A stretch of 64,000 nucleotides of DNA from Bacteroidetes bacterium UBA1935 (lineage in GTDB: Bacteria; Bacteroidota; Bacteroidia; Chitinophagales; Chitinophagaceae): NCBI GenBank assembly GCA_002337045.1, contig DDFF01000001.1, positions 9,038 through 73,037 on the forward strand. The letters run 5' to 3'. The position numbers and the translations under genes are program-made. A model generated the notes under the pieces. It was not told the origin of the DNA and searched no databases. It saw only the letters and a list, made by a program, of their open reading frames with translations. Every line of letters begins with the position of its first letter. The first letter of the stretch is position 1. Of the stretch, positions 16,374 to 24,625 are shown piece after piece.

Positions 16374-17806
16374 GCACGTTTTCTATGCGGACAATAGTTT
16401 TTAATCCACCCGTGTACGGTAGATACTTTGTTGCCGCCAAAGAGGTGTCGTGCAATATCTCTTACACCCCATCCCCTCTCGCAGAGATTACAACACTCTT
16501 CCTTCTCATTTACAGTGCTGCTGTATCTGCCTTTCTCTTTGCTGTCTACACTGTTCATACGCACAGGCTCTACCTCTTCAAATACTTTCAGGCTGTATTG
16601 CAGCAGCCATACGCTGATGTCGAACGCCAGTTCAAAGTCCCTGTCCTGACAGGTGATGACGCCTTCGTAGGGTTGTTCATCGTCCATACGGCGCAGCATA
16701 CTCAGTATCATGGCTATGCGAAAGAAGATGTTGCCCATACGGTGTATGGTGCCATCCAGCTTGTCGCTGATGTTGGTGCGTATATCGCGCTTACGTTCGG
16801 CCATGGCGGCGGCAAAGCGTTGCTGCTGTGCATCGCTGAGGCGAAACTCGATGGGTTGTTGCAATAGTTCCAGCTGCTTGTACACTGCCAGCCATAGTAT
16901 GCCCATATTGGTAACGATGGGTTTGCGGTTGTTGCGCATGGCAAGGAAGGGATAGAGAAACTCGTCTGTGCCCTGTAGTATGTAGTAGCAAAAGCGGCTG
17001 AAGAGGCCGTTCTCTGCCGATGGTATGAGGTCTGTCAGCTGGTCGTGCGTGCCGCTGAGTACAATGCTGAATTCGGGGCTGCTGATTTCGCACTCCTCGC
17101 GGTTGGTTTTGCGCACCAGGCTCACCGTCTCGTGGTGGAAGGCTTTGCGTAGTATGTCGCTGAAGTTGTTGTCGCCACTGCGCAGCATCTCTGCCAGCGA
17201 GTCGCTCTCTGTCTCAAAGATAATACCCCTGCCCTCGTTTTGTTCCATCTGCATAATGAGTGCTGCTTTGGTACTGTTGGCGGGTATAAACAGGCGCAGC
17301 ATTTTGGGTTCGGCAGGTGGTGCGGGTGGTTCGGCACGCTTGCCCTGCTCGTATAGTTTGCGTTGCTGTTCGTACACATCGCGCTGCTGCAGGTAGCTGC
17401 GTTGCATGTCCTGTGCCTGCTGCCTGCGATACTGGTGTATGGGTTCGCCCAGATGTCGGCACAAACCAAGTACGCCCTTGCCCAGCCCGTAGCGGCCCAG
17501 TACATAGCAATACAGATTGGGGCGCAGTGCATCGCCCATGTAGTAGCCAAATACATTGGGCATACAACCACTGAGCACACCCAGCGCACCTACCAGAAAG
17601 GCTTCTTTCTCTTGTTGCTCTTGCAGTGTATCCAGCGATACAGACAGGATGGCGGGTAGCGAGGTGAATACTTCGGGCAGCAGATAGCGAAAGTCTGAAA
17701 CATACTGTTCGCCTGCTTGTTGGCGTTCCCGGGCTTCGTCGCTGCGTTTGCGGGCTTCTTCAAATCGTCGCTGGTTCTCTTCCAGCTCTTCATAGGATTT
17801 TTCCAT
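16370..17806 (-). CDS. DUF3987 protein with degenerate P-loop and C-terminal helix-turn-helix
   Basis: A 478-residue protein. An N-terminal charged helix (1-35, many E/R) precedes a DUF3987 domain (about 40-400) with the family motif LPEVFTSLPAILSV, a P-loop-like GRYGLGKG and an IIFETESDSLAEML segment. Positions 130-165 form a glutamine/arginine-rich coil inserted after the P-loop. The last 45 residues look like a helix-turn-helix with GWGVRDIARHLFGGNKVSTVHGW. DUF3987 proteins are common on Bacteroidetes mobile elements, often joined to primase-like or VirE N-terminal domains; those are absent here. Composition is GC-richer than the neighbouring accessory genes. Likely involved in replication or DNA handling of an element. 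Confidence 0.85.
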   Translation of the reverse strand: MEKSYEELEENQRRFEEARKRSDEARERQQAGEQYVSDFRYLLPEVFTSLPAILSVSLDTLQEQQEKEAFLVGALGVLSGCMPNVFGYYMGDALRPNLYCYVLGRYGLGKGVLGLCRHLGEPIHQYRRQQAQDMQRSYLQQRDVYEQQRKLYEQGKRAEPPAPPAEPKMLRLFIPANSTKAALIMQMEQNEGRGIIFETESDSLAEMLRSGDNNFSDILRKAFHHETVSLVRKTNREECEISSPEFSIVLSGTHDQLTDLIPSAENGLFSRFCYYILQGTDEFLYPFLAMRNNRKPIVTNMGILWLAVYKQLELLQQPIEFRLSDAQQQRFAAAMAERKRDIRTNISDKLDGTIHRMGNIFFRIAMILSMLRRMDDEQPYEGVITCQDRDFELAFDISVWLLQYSLKVFEEVEPVRMNSVDSKEKGRYSSTVNEKEECCNLCERGWGVRDIARHLFGGNKVSTVHGWIKNYCPHRKRA

Positions 17807-18249
17807 GTGATAAGGTTTTAATGGTTAAGAATTAATTTGCACAAATGTACAAATAATTTTAACATTATGATGTAAAGATGTTATCAACATGATGTGGGTA
17901 TTGATGTGGAATTGGTATTTTTATTTTGTTCGTATTAGCTTGGCTCTTCGCGCGTCTTTTGCAGCAAGCATGCCTGCGCTTCCTAGTGCTTGCTGATGTA
18001 ACTACAACCGCTCAATAGCACCGTCATGTGCGTAGCACTGACCACGCTTAATGCGTATTCCCCACAACAACAGCGTATAGCTATCCCTAAAACATGCGGA
18101 GCATTGGTTTTAGGGTGTCTTTTTCTTTGTTTCCTTTCTTTTGGACAAGCAAAAGAAAGGAAGAGATGAGTCTAGTACTAAAGCCAGAAAAGAGCGAAAC
18201 TATTACCACCCAAAATCACGATATTTGATACAAGACCATACACAATTTC
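17807..18249. other. Gene-free region with five successive hairpins
   Basis: 443 nt between divergent genes without a credible ORF. Hairpins seen: CAGCAAGCA/TGCTTGCTG (17962-17970 with 17987-17995); GTCA-T-GTGC/GCAC-TGAC with loop GTA (18023-18042); ACGC/GCGT (18044-18056); CCCTAAAAC-ATGC/GCAT-TG-GTTTTAGGG with loop GGA (18085-18115); and TTCCTTTCTTTTG/CAAAAGAAAGGAA (18131-18162). The last is preceded by T-rich sequence. This could be a structured RNA or a cluster of intergenic palindromes. Confidence 0.6.
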
Positions 18250-18672
18250 ATGAGCATACCTGCACAAATAAAAGCACTGATAGCCGGCCAGCCAGAAGCT
18301 AAGCGTAGCGATATGGAGCAACTGCACAAGCTGATACTGGACACACTACCCGGCACCCGGCTGTGGTACGACAGTGGTGTAGATGATAAGGGCAAAACCG
18401 TTGCCAACCCCACCATCGGATATGGTTTTCAGGTACTGAAATATGCCAACGGCAAGACCAAAGACTTCTTCAGGATAGGGCTCAGTGCCAATACCGTGGG
18501 CTTCTCTATATACATACTGGGTATCGAGGACAAGAAGTACCTCATCAATACCTATGGCAAAACAATAGGCAAAGCCAGCGTTACGGGCTATTGCATCAAA
18601 TTCAAATCGCTGAAGGATATAAACATCGACGTATTGCAGACAGCCATCCGCGATGGTGCTGCGGAACGCTAA
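18250..18672 (+). CDS. DUF1801 (YdhG-like) protein
   Basis: A 140-residue single-domain protein of the DUF1801 family. Visible features are MEQLHKLILDTLPGTRLWYDSG at the N-terminus, the central PTIGYGFQVLKYANGK strand pair, FFRIGLSANTVGFSIYILG, and a C-terminal IKFKSLKDINIDVLQTAIRDG. The fold is small alpha/beta; the molecular function of the family is not established. Its stop overlaps the stop of the convergent Arr gene by 4 nt. Confidence 0.85.
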   Translation: MSIPAQIKALIAGQPEAKRSDMEQLHKLILDTLPGTRLWYDSGVDDKGKTVANPTIGYGFQVLKYANGKTKDFFRIGLSANTVGFSIYILGIEDKKYLINTYGKTIGKASVTGYCIKFKSLKDINIDVLQTAIRDGAAER

Positions 18673-19412
18673 TTAATAATCTCGCCCGTGCTTTGTGCCA
18701 GCCTGTCGCGCCACATTTGTATCTGTTCGGGTGTTTGCCTTACCCATTCTTGTAGTTCGCCTACAATCTTTAGCGGTGCTGTGGTTCTGTAAGAGCGTGT
18801 AGGGTTGCCTGGGAATTTCTTGTCCGTCACATTAGGGTCGCTTTCAAAACCATCGGTAGGTTCTACAATATATACACGCTCTGCACCCTCACCTTTGGCA
18901 AGTGCAGCGGCAAGCCCCGCGGCGTTGGGCAGTGCGGTAAAGTAGATATGGTTCATCTGCAACGCATCCTGATAGTTGGACGTAAAGCCTGCAACCAATT
19001 CATCACCTACTTTCAAATCGGCACGCGTACCGTGGTAGAAGGGGCCTTTGTCTGCAGGTGTATGCTTATACAATGCAGCCAACTCCTGATGCTTCTTTGC
19101 ATTCTCCGCATCGTTCATTTCATCATAACACTTAGCATTGTTTTCGTGCAGCGCAGGGTATGCAGTTTGGATGGTATCGTCTTGCACGGCAGTAGCATGT
19201 TGCAATGCTATATGGTACCAGTGCAGCCTGTCTGCCACGGTTGGCTGATTGCGAGCCACATAATACGCAGCAAGGAATTGTTCGAAATCATTACCAGCTT
19301 CATTCCATGCCTGCATAAAGAAGGTAAGGGCTTCAGCCTGCGTAGCTTTCATTTCCATATCCATGCCTTGTATGCACAGCTTTACAATCGCATTATTCGG
19401 GTTGAATTCCAT
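18669..19412 (-). CDS. arr: Rifampin ADP-ribosyltransferase (Arr) with N-terminal helical domain
   Basis: A 247-residue protein. The C-terminal 130 residues are a complete Arr domain: GPFYHGTRADLKVGDEL, FTSNYQ, HIYFTALPNAAGLAAALA, ERVYIVEPTDGFESDPN and VTDKKFPGNPTRSYRT. Arr enzymes transfer ADP-ribose from NAD+ to rifamycins. The first 115 residues are helical, with a TPR-like feel (EALTFFMQAWNEAGNDFEQFLAAYYVAR), and nearly double the usual length of about 140. The start at 19412 is chosen because a longer frame to 19583 would overlap the PagL-like gene by over 100 nt. Whether rifamycin is the natural substrate is open. Confidence 0.88.
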   Translation of the reverse strand: MEFNPNNAIVKLCIQGMDMEMKATQAEALTFFMQAWNEAGNDFEQFLAAYYVARNQPTVADRLHWYHIALQHATAVQDDTIQTAYPALHENNAKCYDEMNDAENAKKHQELAALYKHTPADKGPFYHGTRADLKVGDELVAGFTSNYQDALQMNHIYFTALPNAAGLAAALAKGEGAERVYIVEPTDGFESDPNVTDKKFPGNPTRSYRTTAPLKIVGELQEWVRQTPEQIQMWRDRLAQSTGEIIN

Positions 19413-19476
19413 ATTACTGTTGATTGATTTCGGGAGAAGTTTGTAACAGCAAAATATGTGCCTGAAATGTGTGCTG

Positions 19477-20172
19477 CTATAATTTCGCTGAAAGCCCAAC
19501 AAAGAATCCGTTGCTATCGTGCGATGGATTGCGTTCCACACCTTTTGTATTGCCATTGGATACATGCAAGTGGCGCACACCAAACATCAATGCTGTAGAA
19601 GGTGCTATGTTTATCTCCGAACCAATACCGTATTTGGTAGTACCATTCCACTGTGTACCCAGCCTGTCGTCTTGCGGTGTTGGCTTAGGATACTCTGTAG
19701 GGAAATACACAAAGCCACCACCCGATTCAAAATACAAACGCCACGTCTCTCTGTTGAAAGCATAGAACCTTGCAAAGGGCCTGATGGCAAAGCCTATAGT
19801 TTTGTTATACTCATCCCTCGGCGCATAAACATCAAACTCAACACCTATAGACATAAACCTGCGCAGCAGAAAATTGATGCCTGTATTATTCTGCGGCATA
19901 AAACTGTATGGATATTTATAACCCCAACCTAAGCCTGTTTCGTTATAGATGCTCAGCCTGTGTGCCAGTGCAGTATCTCTTTTGGTAAGTAGCAAACAAG
20001 TACCAACAGCCACTGCGGGTATGATGAAACCCATAGATGTGTGCATATTAACAGGCTCAAAACCTAATGGGTTGTTATACCACTCATCGTCTATCGCATA
20101 TTGCGCACAGGCATTGTTTTGGAATACACATGCCATCATTAGCAGAACAATAAAATGTTTTATTACAGCCAT
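19477..20172 (-). CDS. PagL-like lipid A deacylase (acyloxyacyl hydrolase family)
   Basis: A 231-residue protein with a signal peptide (1-23, ending NACAQ) and a run of amphipathic beta-strands typical of a small outer-membrane barrel. The C-terminal part contains GVRHLHVSNGNTKGVERNPS, which fits the PagL active-site block with His and Ser two residues apart, and it ends in FFVGLSAKL. PagL removes the 3-O acyl chain of lipid A in the outer membrane, altering host recognition and permeability. It is upstream of arr on the same strand and divergent from the riboswitch-nrd operon. Confidence 0.8.
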   Translation of the reverse strand: MAVIKHFIVLLMMACVFQNNACAQYAIDDEWYNNPLGFEPVNMHTSMGFIIPAVAVGTCLLLTKRDTALAHRLSIYNETGLGWGYKYPYSFMPQNNTGINFLLRRFMSIGVEFDVYAPRDEYNKTIGFAIRPFARFYAFNRETWRLYFESGGGFVYFPTEYPKPTPQDDRLGTQWNGTTKYGIGSEINIAPSTALMFGVRHLHVSNGNTKGVERNPSHDSNGFFVGLSAKL

Positions 20173-20347
20173 AAGTCATTAAGTGCATTACTAAAATATA
20201 GGAGCCTATTCCATCTACGTCTGCAAAAACAAGGAGACGGATATATTTATCATTCAGACAGACAATACTTTACAGGAATCATCCGGTCATTTCCATTGTT
20301 ATCCACACCTGTTGATAGTAAAATCTTTTTATCAATTTCAGGACGCC

Positions 20348-20355
20348 TACTTTTG
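20348..20355 (+). promoter_or_regulatory. -7 promoter element of the riboswitch-nrdBA transcript
   Basis: TACTTTTG fits TAnnTTTG and lies just before the riboswitch, so transcription would start at about 20361. A TTTG at the -33 position is not evident. Confidence 0.45.
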
Positions 20356-20361
20356 AATCGT

Positions 20362-20565
20362 TATCGGGTTCAGTATACAGCACCTGCTGTGTAATGATTA
20401 ATAGGGAAGCCGGTGTGAATCCGGCGCTATCCCCGTAGCTGTAATCCTGACGTGTAGCAATACATACAGTTTTCAACTCCACAGGCCACTGTCTTAAATA
20501 TAGATGGGAAGGCAGTTGAAAATCAGGAAAGCCAGAAGACCTGCCGGATGATATGATTAAGCTGC
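20362..20565 (+). ncRNA. Cobalamin riboswitch
   Basis: The core elements are in the right order: AATAGGGAA leading into the B12-box hairpin GCCGGTGTGAATCCGGC (20409-20425); the conserved CCCCGTAGCTGTAATCCTGACG; GCCACTG (20485-20491); GGGAAGGC (20506-20513); and GCCAGAAGACCTGCC (20531-20545). These are the Rfam-type cobalamin aptamer landmarks. About 110 nt separate the aptamer from the nrdB start, room for an expression platform that includes the CCGG-containing segment near 20588. Binding of adenosyl- or other cobalamin normally represses the gene downstream. Confidence 0.93.
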
Positions 20566-20677
20566 CGCTTTCGGAGGAAAAGCACAGGCCGGTAAAGTGT
20601 GTTTATACCTCATTCTTTTCCCGCCGTACTACCGTCGTTTGTGTAGCAGTCTTCACACTGTTTCAAAATTTTATGCT

Positions 20678-21643
20678 ATGCAGGAAGAAATACTATTGAA
20701 GGAAAACAAAGACCGCTTTGTTATACTACCCATCAACTACCCGCGCGTGTGGGATATGTACAAGAAACACGAAGCCAGCTTCTGGACGGCAGAAGAGATA
20801 GACCTGGGCAGCGACCAGAAAGACTGGGCAAACCTCAACGATGGCGAAAGGCATTTCATATCGCATGTACTGGCATTCTTTGCAGCAAGCGATGGTATTG
20901 TAAACGAAAACCTGGCCGTGAATTTTATGAGTGAGGTGCAGTTGCCCGAGGCTCGTTGCTTCTATGGCTTCCAGATAATGATGGAGAACATACACTCTGA
21001 AACCTATGCACTGCTGATAGACACTTATATAAAAGATGCACAGGAAAAAGACAGGCTCTTCCACGCTATAGATACTGTACCTGCTGTAAAGAAAAAAGCT
21101 GAATGGGCATTGCGATGGATAGAGAACGGTTCGTTTGCAGAAAGGCTGGTAGCATTTGCAGCAGTAGAGGGCATCTTCTTCAGTGGTAGTTTCTGTTCCA
21201 TTTTCTGGCTGAAGAAACGCGGGCTGATGCCCGGGCTTACATTCAGCAACGAGCTGATAAGCCGCGACGAAGGGCTGCACTGCGAATTTGCCTGCCTGTT
21301 GTATAGCATGCTCAGCAACAAATTATCGAAAGAAGCAGTCTATGACATCATAGCCGATGCGGTAGCTATTGAGAAAGAATTTATTACCGAAGCGCTGCCC
21401 GTAGACCTGATAGGTATGAATGCAAAACTGATGCAGCAATACATAGAGTTTGTAGCAGACAGATGGCTGGCAGAACTGGGTTATGATAAGATGTTCAACA
21501 CCACCAACCCGTTCGATTTTATGGAGATGATTTCGCTGCAGGGCAAAACAAACTTCTTCGAAAAACGTGTGGGCGATTATCAGAAAGCAGGCGTACTGGC
21601 CAACAAAGACGCACAAAATTTCTCGCTCGACGAAGATTTCTAA
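20678..21643 (+). CDS. nrdB: Ribonucleoside-diphosphate reductase class Ia, beta subunit
   Basis: A 321-residue R2 protein that holds the di-iron centre and tyrosyl radical used by NrdA to reduce ribonucleotides. Visible ligands by alignment with mouse R2 are Asp42 in TAEEIDLGS, Glu103 and His106 in MENIHSETY, with the radical tyrosine at Tyr110. Later ligands are in FAAVEGIFFSGSF and SRDEGLHCEFA. The sequence is the eukaryote-like type of R2. An upstream in-frame ATG at 20597 lies inside the leader; MQEEILL at 20678 is taken as the start from family length. It is followed by nrdA after 39 nt. Expression is likely controlled by the cobalamin riboswitch. Confidence 0.96.
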   Translation: MQEEILLKENKDRFVILPINYPRVWDMYKKHEASFWTAEEIDLGSDQKDWANLNDGERHFISHVLAFFAASDGIVNENLAVNFMSEVQLPEARCFYGFQIMMENIHSETYALLIDTYIKDAQEKDRLFHAIDTVPAVKKKAEWALRWIENGSFAERLVAFAAVEGIFFSGSFCSIFWLKKRGLMPGLTFSNELISRDEGLHCEFACLLYSMLSNKLSKEAVYDIIADAVAIEKEFITEALPVDLIGMNAKLMQQYIEFVADRWLAELGYDKMFNTTNPFDFMEMISLQGKTNFFEKRVGDYQKAGVLANKDAQNFSLDEDF

Positions 21644-21682
21644 ACACAACAATAATTCCTAACTCATAAAAACATTTCATTT

Positions 21683-24073
21683 ATGTACGTAATAAAACGC
21701 AACGGCAAAAAAGAAAGTGTAAAGTTTGATAAGATAACGGCACGCATCGAAAAGCTGTCTTACAGCCTCAGCCCGATGGTGAATGTGATAGACGTGGCCA
21801 AGAAAGTGATTGAAGGTATATATGATGGTGTTACCACCAGCGAACTGGATAATCTTGCCGCTGAAACTGCTGCATCGCTCACTACCAAGCACCCCGACTA
21901 TGCACTGCTTGCAAGCCGCATAGCGGTAAGCAATCTGCATAAAAACACACAGAAATCATTCTCCGATACCATGCGCAGCCTGCATCAGTACAAAGATGCT
22001 GCAACAGGCAGGCATATGCCGCTACTGGCAGACGATGTGATGGAGATAATAGAACAACACGCCGAGCTGCTGGATAGCACCATCATCTACGACAGAGATT
22101 TCGGCTTCGATTACTTCGGGTTTAAAACACTGGAAAAATCGTACCTGCTGCGTGTAGATGGCAAGATTGCTGAAAGACCACAGCACATGTATATGCGTGT
22201 TGCCATAGGCATTCATAAAGAAGATATTGAAAGCGCCATCAAAACTTATGAGCTGATGAGCGAACGTTGGTTTACACATGCCACACCAACGCTCTTCAAT
22301 GCAGGTACACCAAAACCACAGATGTCTTCCTGCTTCCTGTTGACGATGAAAGACGACAGCATTGATGGCATATATGATACGCTGAAACAAACAGCCAAGA
22401 TATCGCAGAGTGCAGGCGGTATAGGGCTTGCTATACACAATGTAAGGGCCACGGGCAGCTATATAGGCGGCACCAATGGCACCAGCAACGGGCTTGTACC
22501 TATGCTGCGTGTATTCAACGATACGGCACGTTACGTAGACCAGGGCGGCGGCAAGCGCAAAGGTGCATTCGCTATCTATCTGGAGCCATGGCATGCTGAT
22601 GTGTTTGAATTTCTCGACCTGCGCAAGAATCATGGTAAGGAAGAGCTGCGGGCGCGCGATTTGTTCTACGCACTGTGGATATGCGACCTGTTTATGAAAC
22701 GTGTTGAAGCCAATGAAGACTGGAGCCTCTTCTGCCCCAACGAAGCACCTAACCTGCATGAATGTTATGGTGAGGAATTTGAAAAACTATACACACAATA
22801 CGAACAGGAAGGCCGTGCAAGAAAAGTGGTAAAAGCACAAGACCTGTGGTTTGCCATACTGGAATCGCAGATAGAAACAGGCACACCCTACCTGCTATAT
22901 AAAGATGCTGCTAATGCCAAGAGCAATCAGCAAAACCTCGGTACTATCAAAAGCAGCAACCTGTGTACAGAGATAATGGAATACACCAGTGCCGACGAGG
23001 TAGCCGTATGCAACCTTGCATCTATAGCACTGCCACGCTTTGTAAACAATGGCAAGTTCGATTTTGAAAAACTGTACGACGTAACCTATCAGGCGGCTAA
23101 AAACCTGAACAAAATTATTGACAACAATTACTACCCTGTTATAGAAGCACAAACCTCAAACCTGCGTCACAGGCCTATAGGCTTGGGGGTACAGGGGCTG
23201 GCAGATGTGTTTATACTGCTGCGCCTGCCGTTTGAAAGCGATATGGCAAAGATGCTGAACAAGAACATCTTCGAGACGCTGTACTTCGCTGCCATGACGG
23301 CCAGTAAAGACCTTGCAAAAGAACAGGGCGCATACGAAACTTTCAAAGACTCTCCGGTATCGAAAGGTATCTTCCAGTTTGACATGTGGGGCGTACAGCC
23401 GACAGACAGGCACAACTGGGATGCGCTGAAGCAGGAAGTGATGCAATACGGTGTACGCAACTCGCTGCTGATGGCACCCATGCCTACCGCATCTACATCG
23501 CAGATACTGGGCAATAATGAATGCTTCGAACCCTATACGTCCAACATCTATACAAGGCGAGTACTGAGTGGCGAGTTCATAATCGTCAACAAACACCTGC
23601 TGAAAGACCTGGTGCAACTGGGCTTGTGGAACAATACGATGAAAAACAAAATCATCGCCAACAACGGCTCTATACAAAACATAGACGAGATACCGCAGGA
23701 AATTAAAGAACTGTATAAAACTGTATGGGAAATAAAGCAGCGCAACATCATAGACATGGCGGCAGACAGGGGTGCATATATATGCCAGTCGCAATCGCTG
23801 AACCTGTTTGTAGATAACCCTACAACAGCCAAGCTAACCTCTATGCACTTCTACGCATGGAAGAAAGGACTGAAGACAGGCATGTATTACCTGCGCACAC
23901 AGGCAGCTGCACAGGCAGTACAGTTTACCATAGAGAAACAGGGCAATAATGACATAGAGCCTGTAATACCATCTGTGATACCTGAACAACAAAACAATCT
24001 GGACGATATTACAACAGACTTTACAGCACCTACTTGCACCATGCAGGACGGATGCGTAACGTGTAGTTCATAA
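21683..24073 (+). CDS. nrdA: Ribonucleoside-diphosphate reductase class Ia, alpha subunit
   Basis: A 796-residue catalytic subunit. An ATP-cone (about 1-90, MYVIKRNGKKESVKFDKI) provides allosteric activity control, so dATP inhibition is expected. The active-site cysteines appear in QMSSCFLL (about 214), SSNLCTEI with the catalytic Cys and Glu, and DEVAVCNLASIAL. The radical-transfer tyrosine pair is expected near the C-terminal third. The tail ends TCTMQDGCVTCSS, supplying the cysteines that re-reduce the active site through thioredoxin or glutaredoxin. It converts NDPs to dNDPs with NrdB. The B12-independent class makes the upstream cobalamin riboswitch informative. Confidence 0.97.
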   Translation: MYVIKRNGKKESVKFDKITARIEKLSYSLSPMVNVIDVAKKVIEGIYDGVTTSELDNLAAETAASLTTKHPDYALLASRIAVSNLHKNTQKSFSDTMRSLHQYKDAATGRHMPLLADDVMEIIEQHAELLDSTIIYDRDFGFDYFGFKTLEKSYLLRVDGKIAERPQHMYMRVAIGIHKEDIESAIKTYELMSERWFTHATPTLFNAGTPKPQMSSCFLLTMKDDSIDGIYDTLKQTAKISQSAGGIGLAIHNVRATGSYIGGTNGTSNGLVPMLRVFNDTARYVDQGGGKRKGAFAIYLEPWHADVFEFLDLRKNHGKEELRARDLFYALWICDLFMKRVEANEDWSLFCPNEAPNLHECYGEEFEKLYTQYEQEGRARKVVKAQDLWFAILESQIETGTPYLLYKDAANAKSNQQNLGTIKSSNLCTEIMEYTSADEVAVCNLASIALPRFVNNGKFDFEKLYDVTYQAAKNLNKIIDNNYYPVIEAQTSNLRHRPIGLGVQGLADVFILLRLPFESDMAKMLNKNIFETLYFAAMTASKDLAKEQGAYETFKDSPVSKGIFQFDMWGVQPTDRHNWDALKQEVMQYGVRNSLLMAPMPTASTSQILGNNECFEPYTSNIYTRRVLSGEFIIVNKHLLKDLVQLGLWNNTMKNKIIANNGSIQNIDEIPQEIKELYKTVWEIKQRNIIDMAADRGAYICQSQSLNLFVDNPTTAKLTSMHFYAWKKGLKTGMYYLRTQAAAQAVQFTIEKQGNNDIEPVIPSVIPEQQNNLDDITTDFTAPTCTMQDGCVTCSS

Positions 24074-24089
24074 AAACAATCATACCAAT

Positions 24090-24476
24090 ATGACAACAGA
24101 AGAACGTATAGCAGCATCGGAAACACGGATATTCAAAGCCGTATTTCCTAATACCGTGAACCACTATGACACCCTGTTTGGCGGCACCGCAATGCAGCTG
24201 ATGGACGAAGTGGCATTCATCACCGCTACCCGCTTCAGCCGCAAGCGCATGGTTACAGTTTCGTCAGACAAGATAGACTTTACCAAACCCATACCCGCAG
24301 GCACTATTATAGAGCTGATAGGCAGGGTAACCAAAATAGGCAACACCAGCCTGAAAGTATCCGTAGAGATAGTAATAGAAGAGATGTATTCTTTCCAAAG
24401 ACAGACAGCTATCACAGGTACATTCACCTTTGTAGCTATAGGTGCAGACAAGCAGCCGATTACCATAATTGACTAA
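24090..24476 (+). CDS. Acyl-CoA thioesterase (hotdog fold, YciA-like)
   Basis: A 128-residue hotdog-fold enzyme. The motif VNHYDTLFGGTAMQLMDEVAFITATR (about 23-48) is the acyl-CoA thioesterase signature with the catalytic Asp in LMDEVA, followed by TVSSDKIDFTKPIPAG. It hydrolyses acyl-CoA to free acid and CoA in the cytoplasm, typically as a hexamer. It starts 16 nt after nrdA on the same strand and so may share the riboswitch-controlled transcript, although its function has no evident link to deoxynucleotide synthesis. Confidence 0.9.
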   Translation: MTTEERIAASETRIFKAVFPNTVNHYDTLFGGTAMQLMDEVAFITATRFSRKRMVTVSSDKIDFTKPIPAGTIIELIGRVTKIGNTSLKVSVEIVIEEMYSFQRQTAITGTFTFVAIGADKQPITIID

Positions 24477-24575
24477 GCATTAACTGACTAAAGCCCATTA
24501 CATCCATACCCCAGCTGAGCAATGTATGAATTGCAGTCAGTAACATCATAAAGGGTGTATACAATAAAACAACAA

Positions 24576-24597
24576 AGCCCCTCATTTACGAGGGGCT
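24576..24597 (-). terminator. Terminator of the rpoBC operon
   Basis: AGCCCCTC (24576-24583) pairs with GAGGGGCT (24590-24597) around a 6-nt loop. On the minus strand it is followed by TTGTTGTTTTATTG, a T-rich tail, 29 nt past the rpoC stop. It might also stop the convergent nrdBA transcript, though the plus-strand side lacks a T run. Confidence 0.85.
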
Positions 24598-24625
24598 CTG
24601 CTTATTATGTAAGATTAGCTTAAAA

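Noticed and set aside
16385..17659. Plus-strand and alternate minus-strand ORFs inside the DUF3987 gene
   Set aside because: GC-richer sequence leaves several frames open; only the 478-residue frame has a recognisable domain.
19413..19583. N-terminal extension of the Arr protein to 19583
   Set aside because: It would overlap the PagL-like gene by over 100 nt and has no family similarity.
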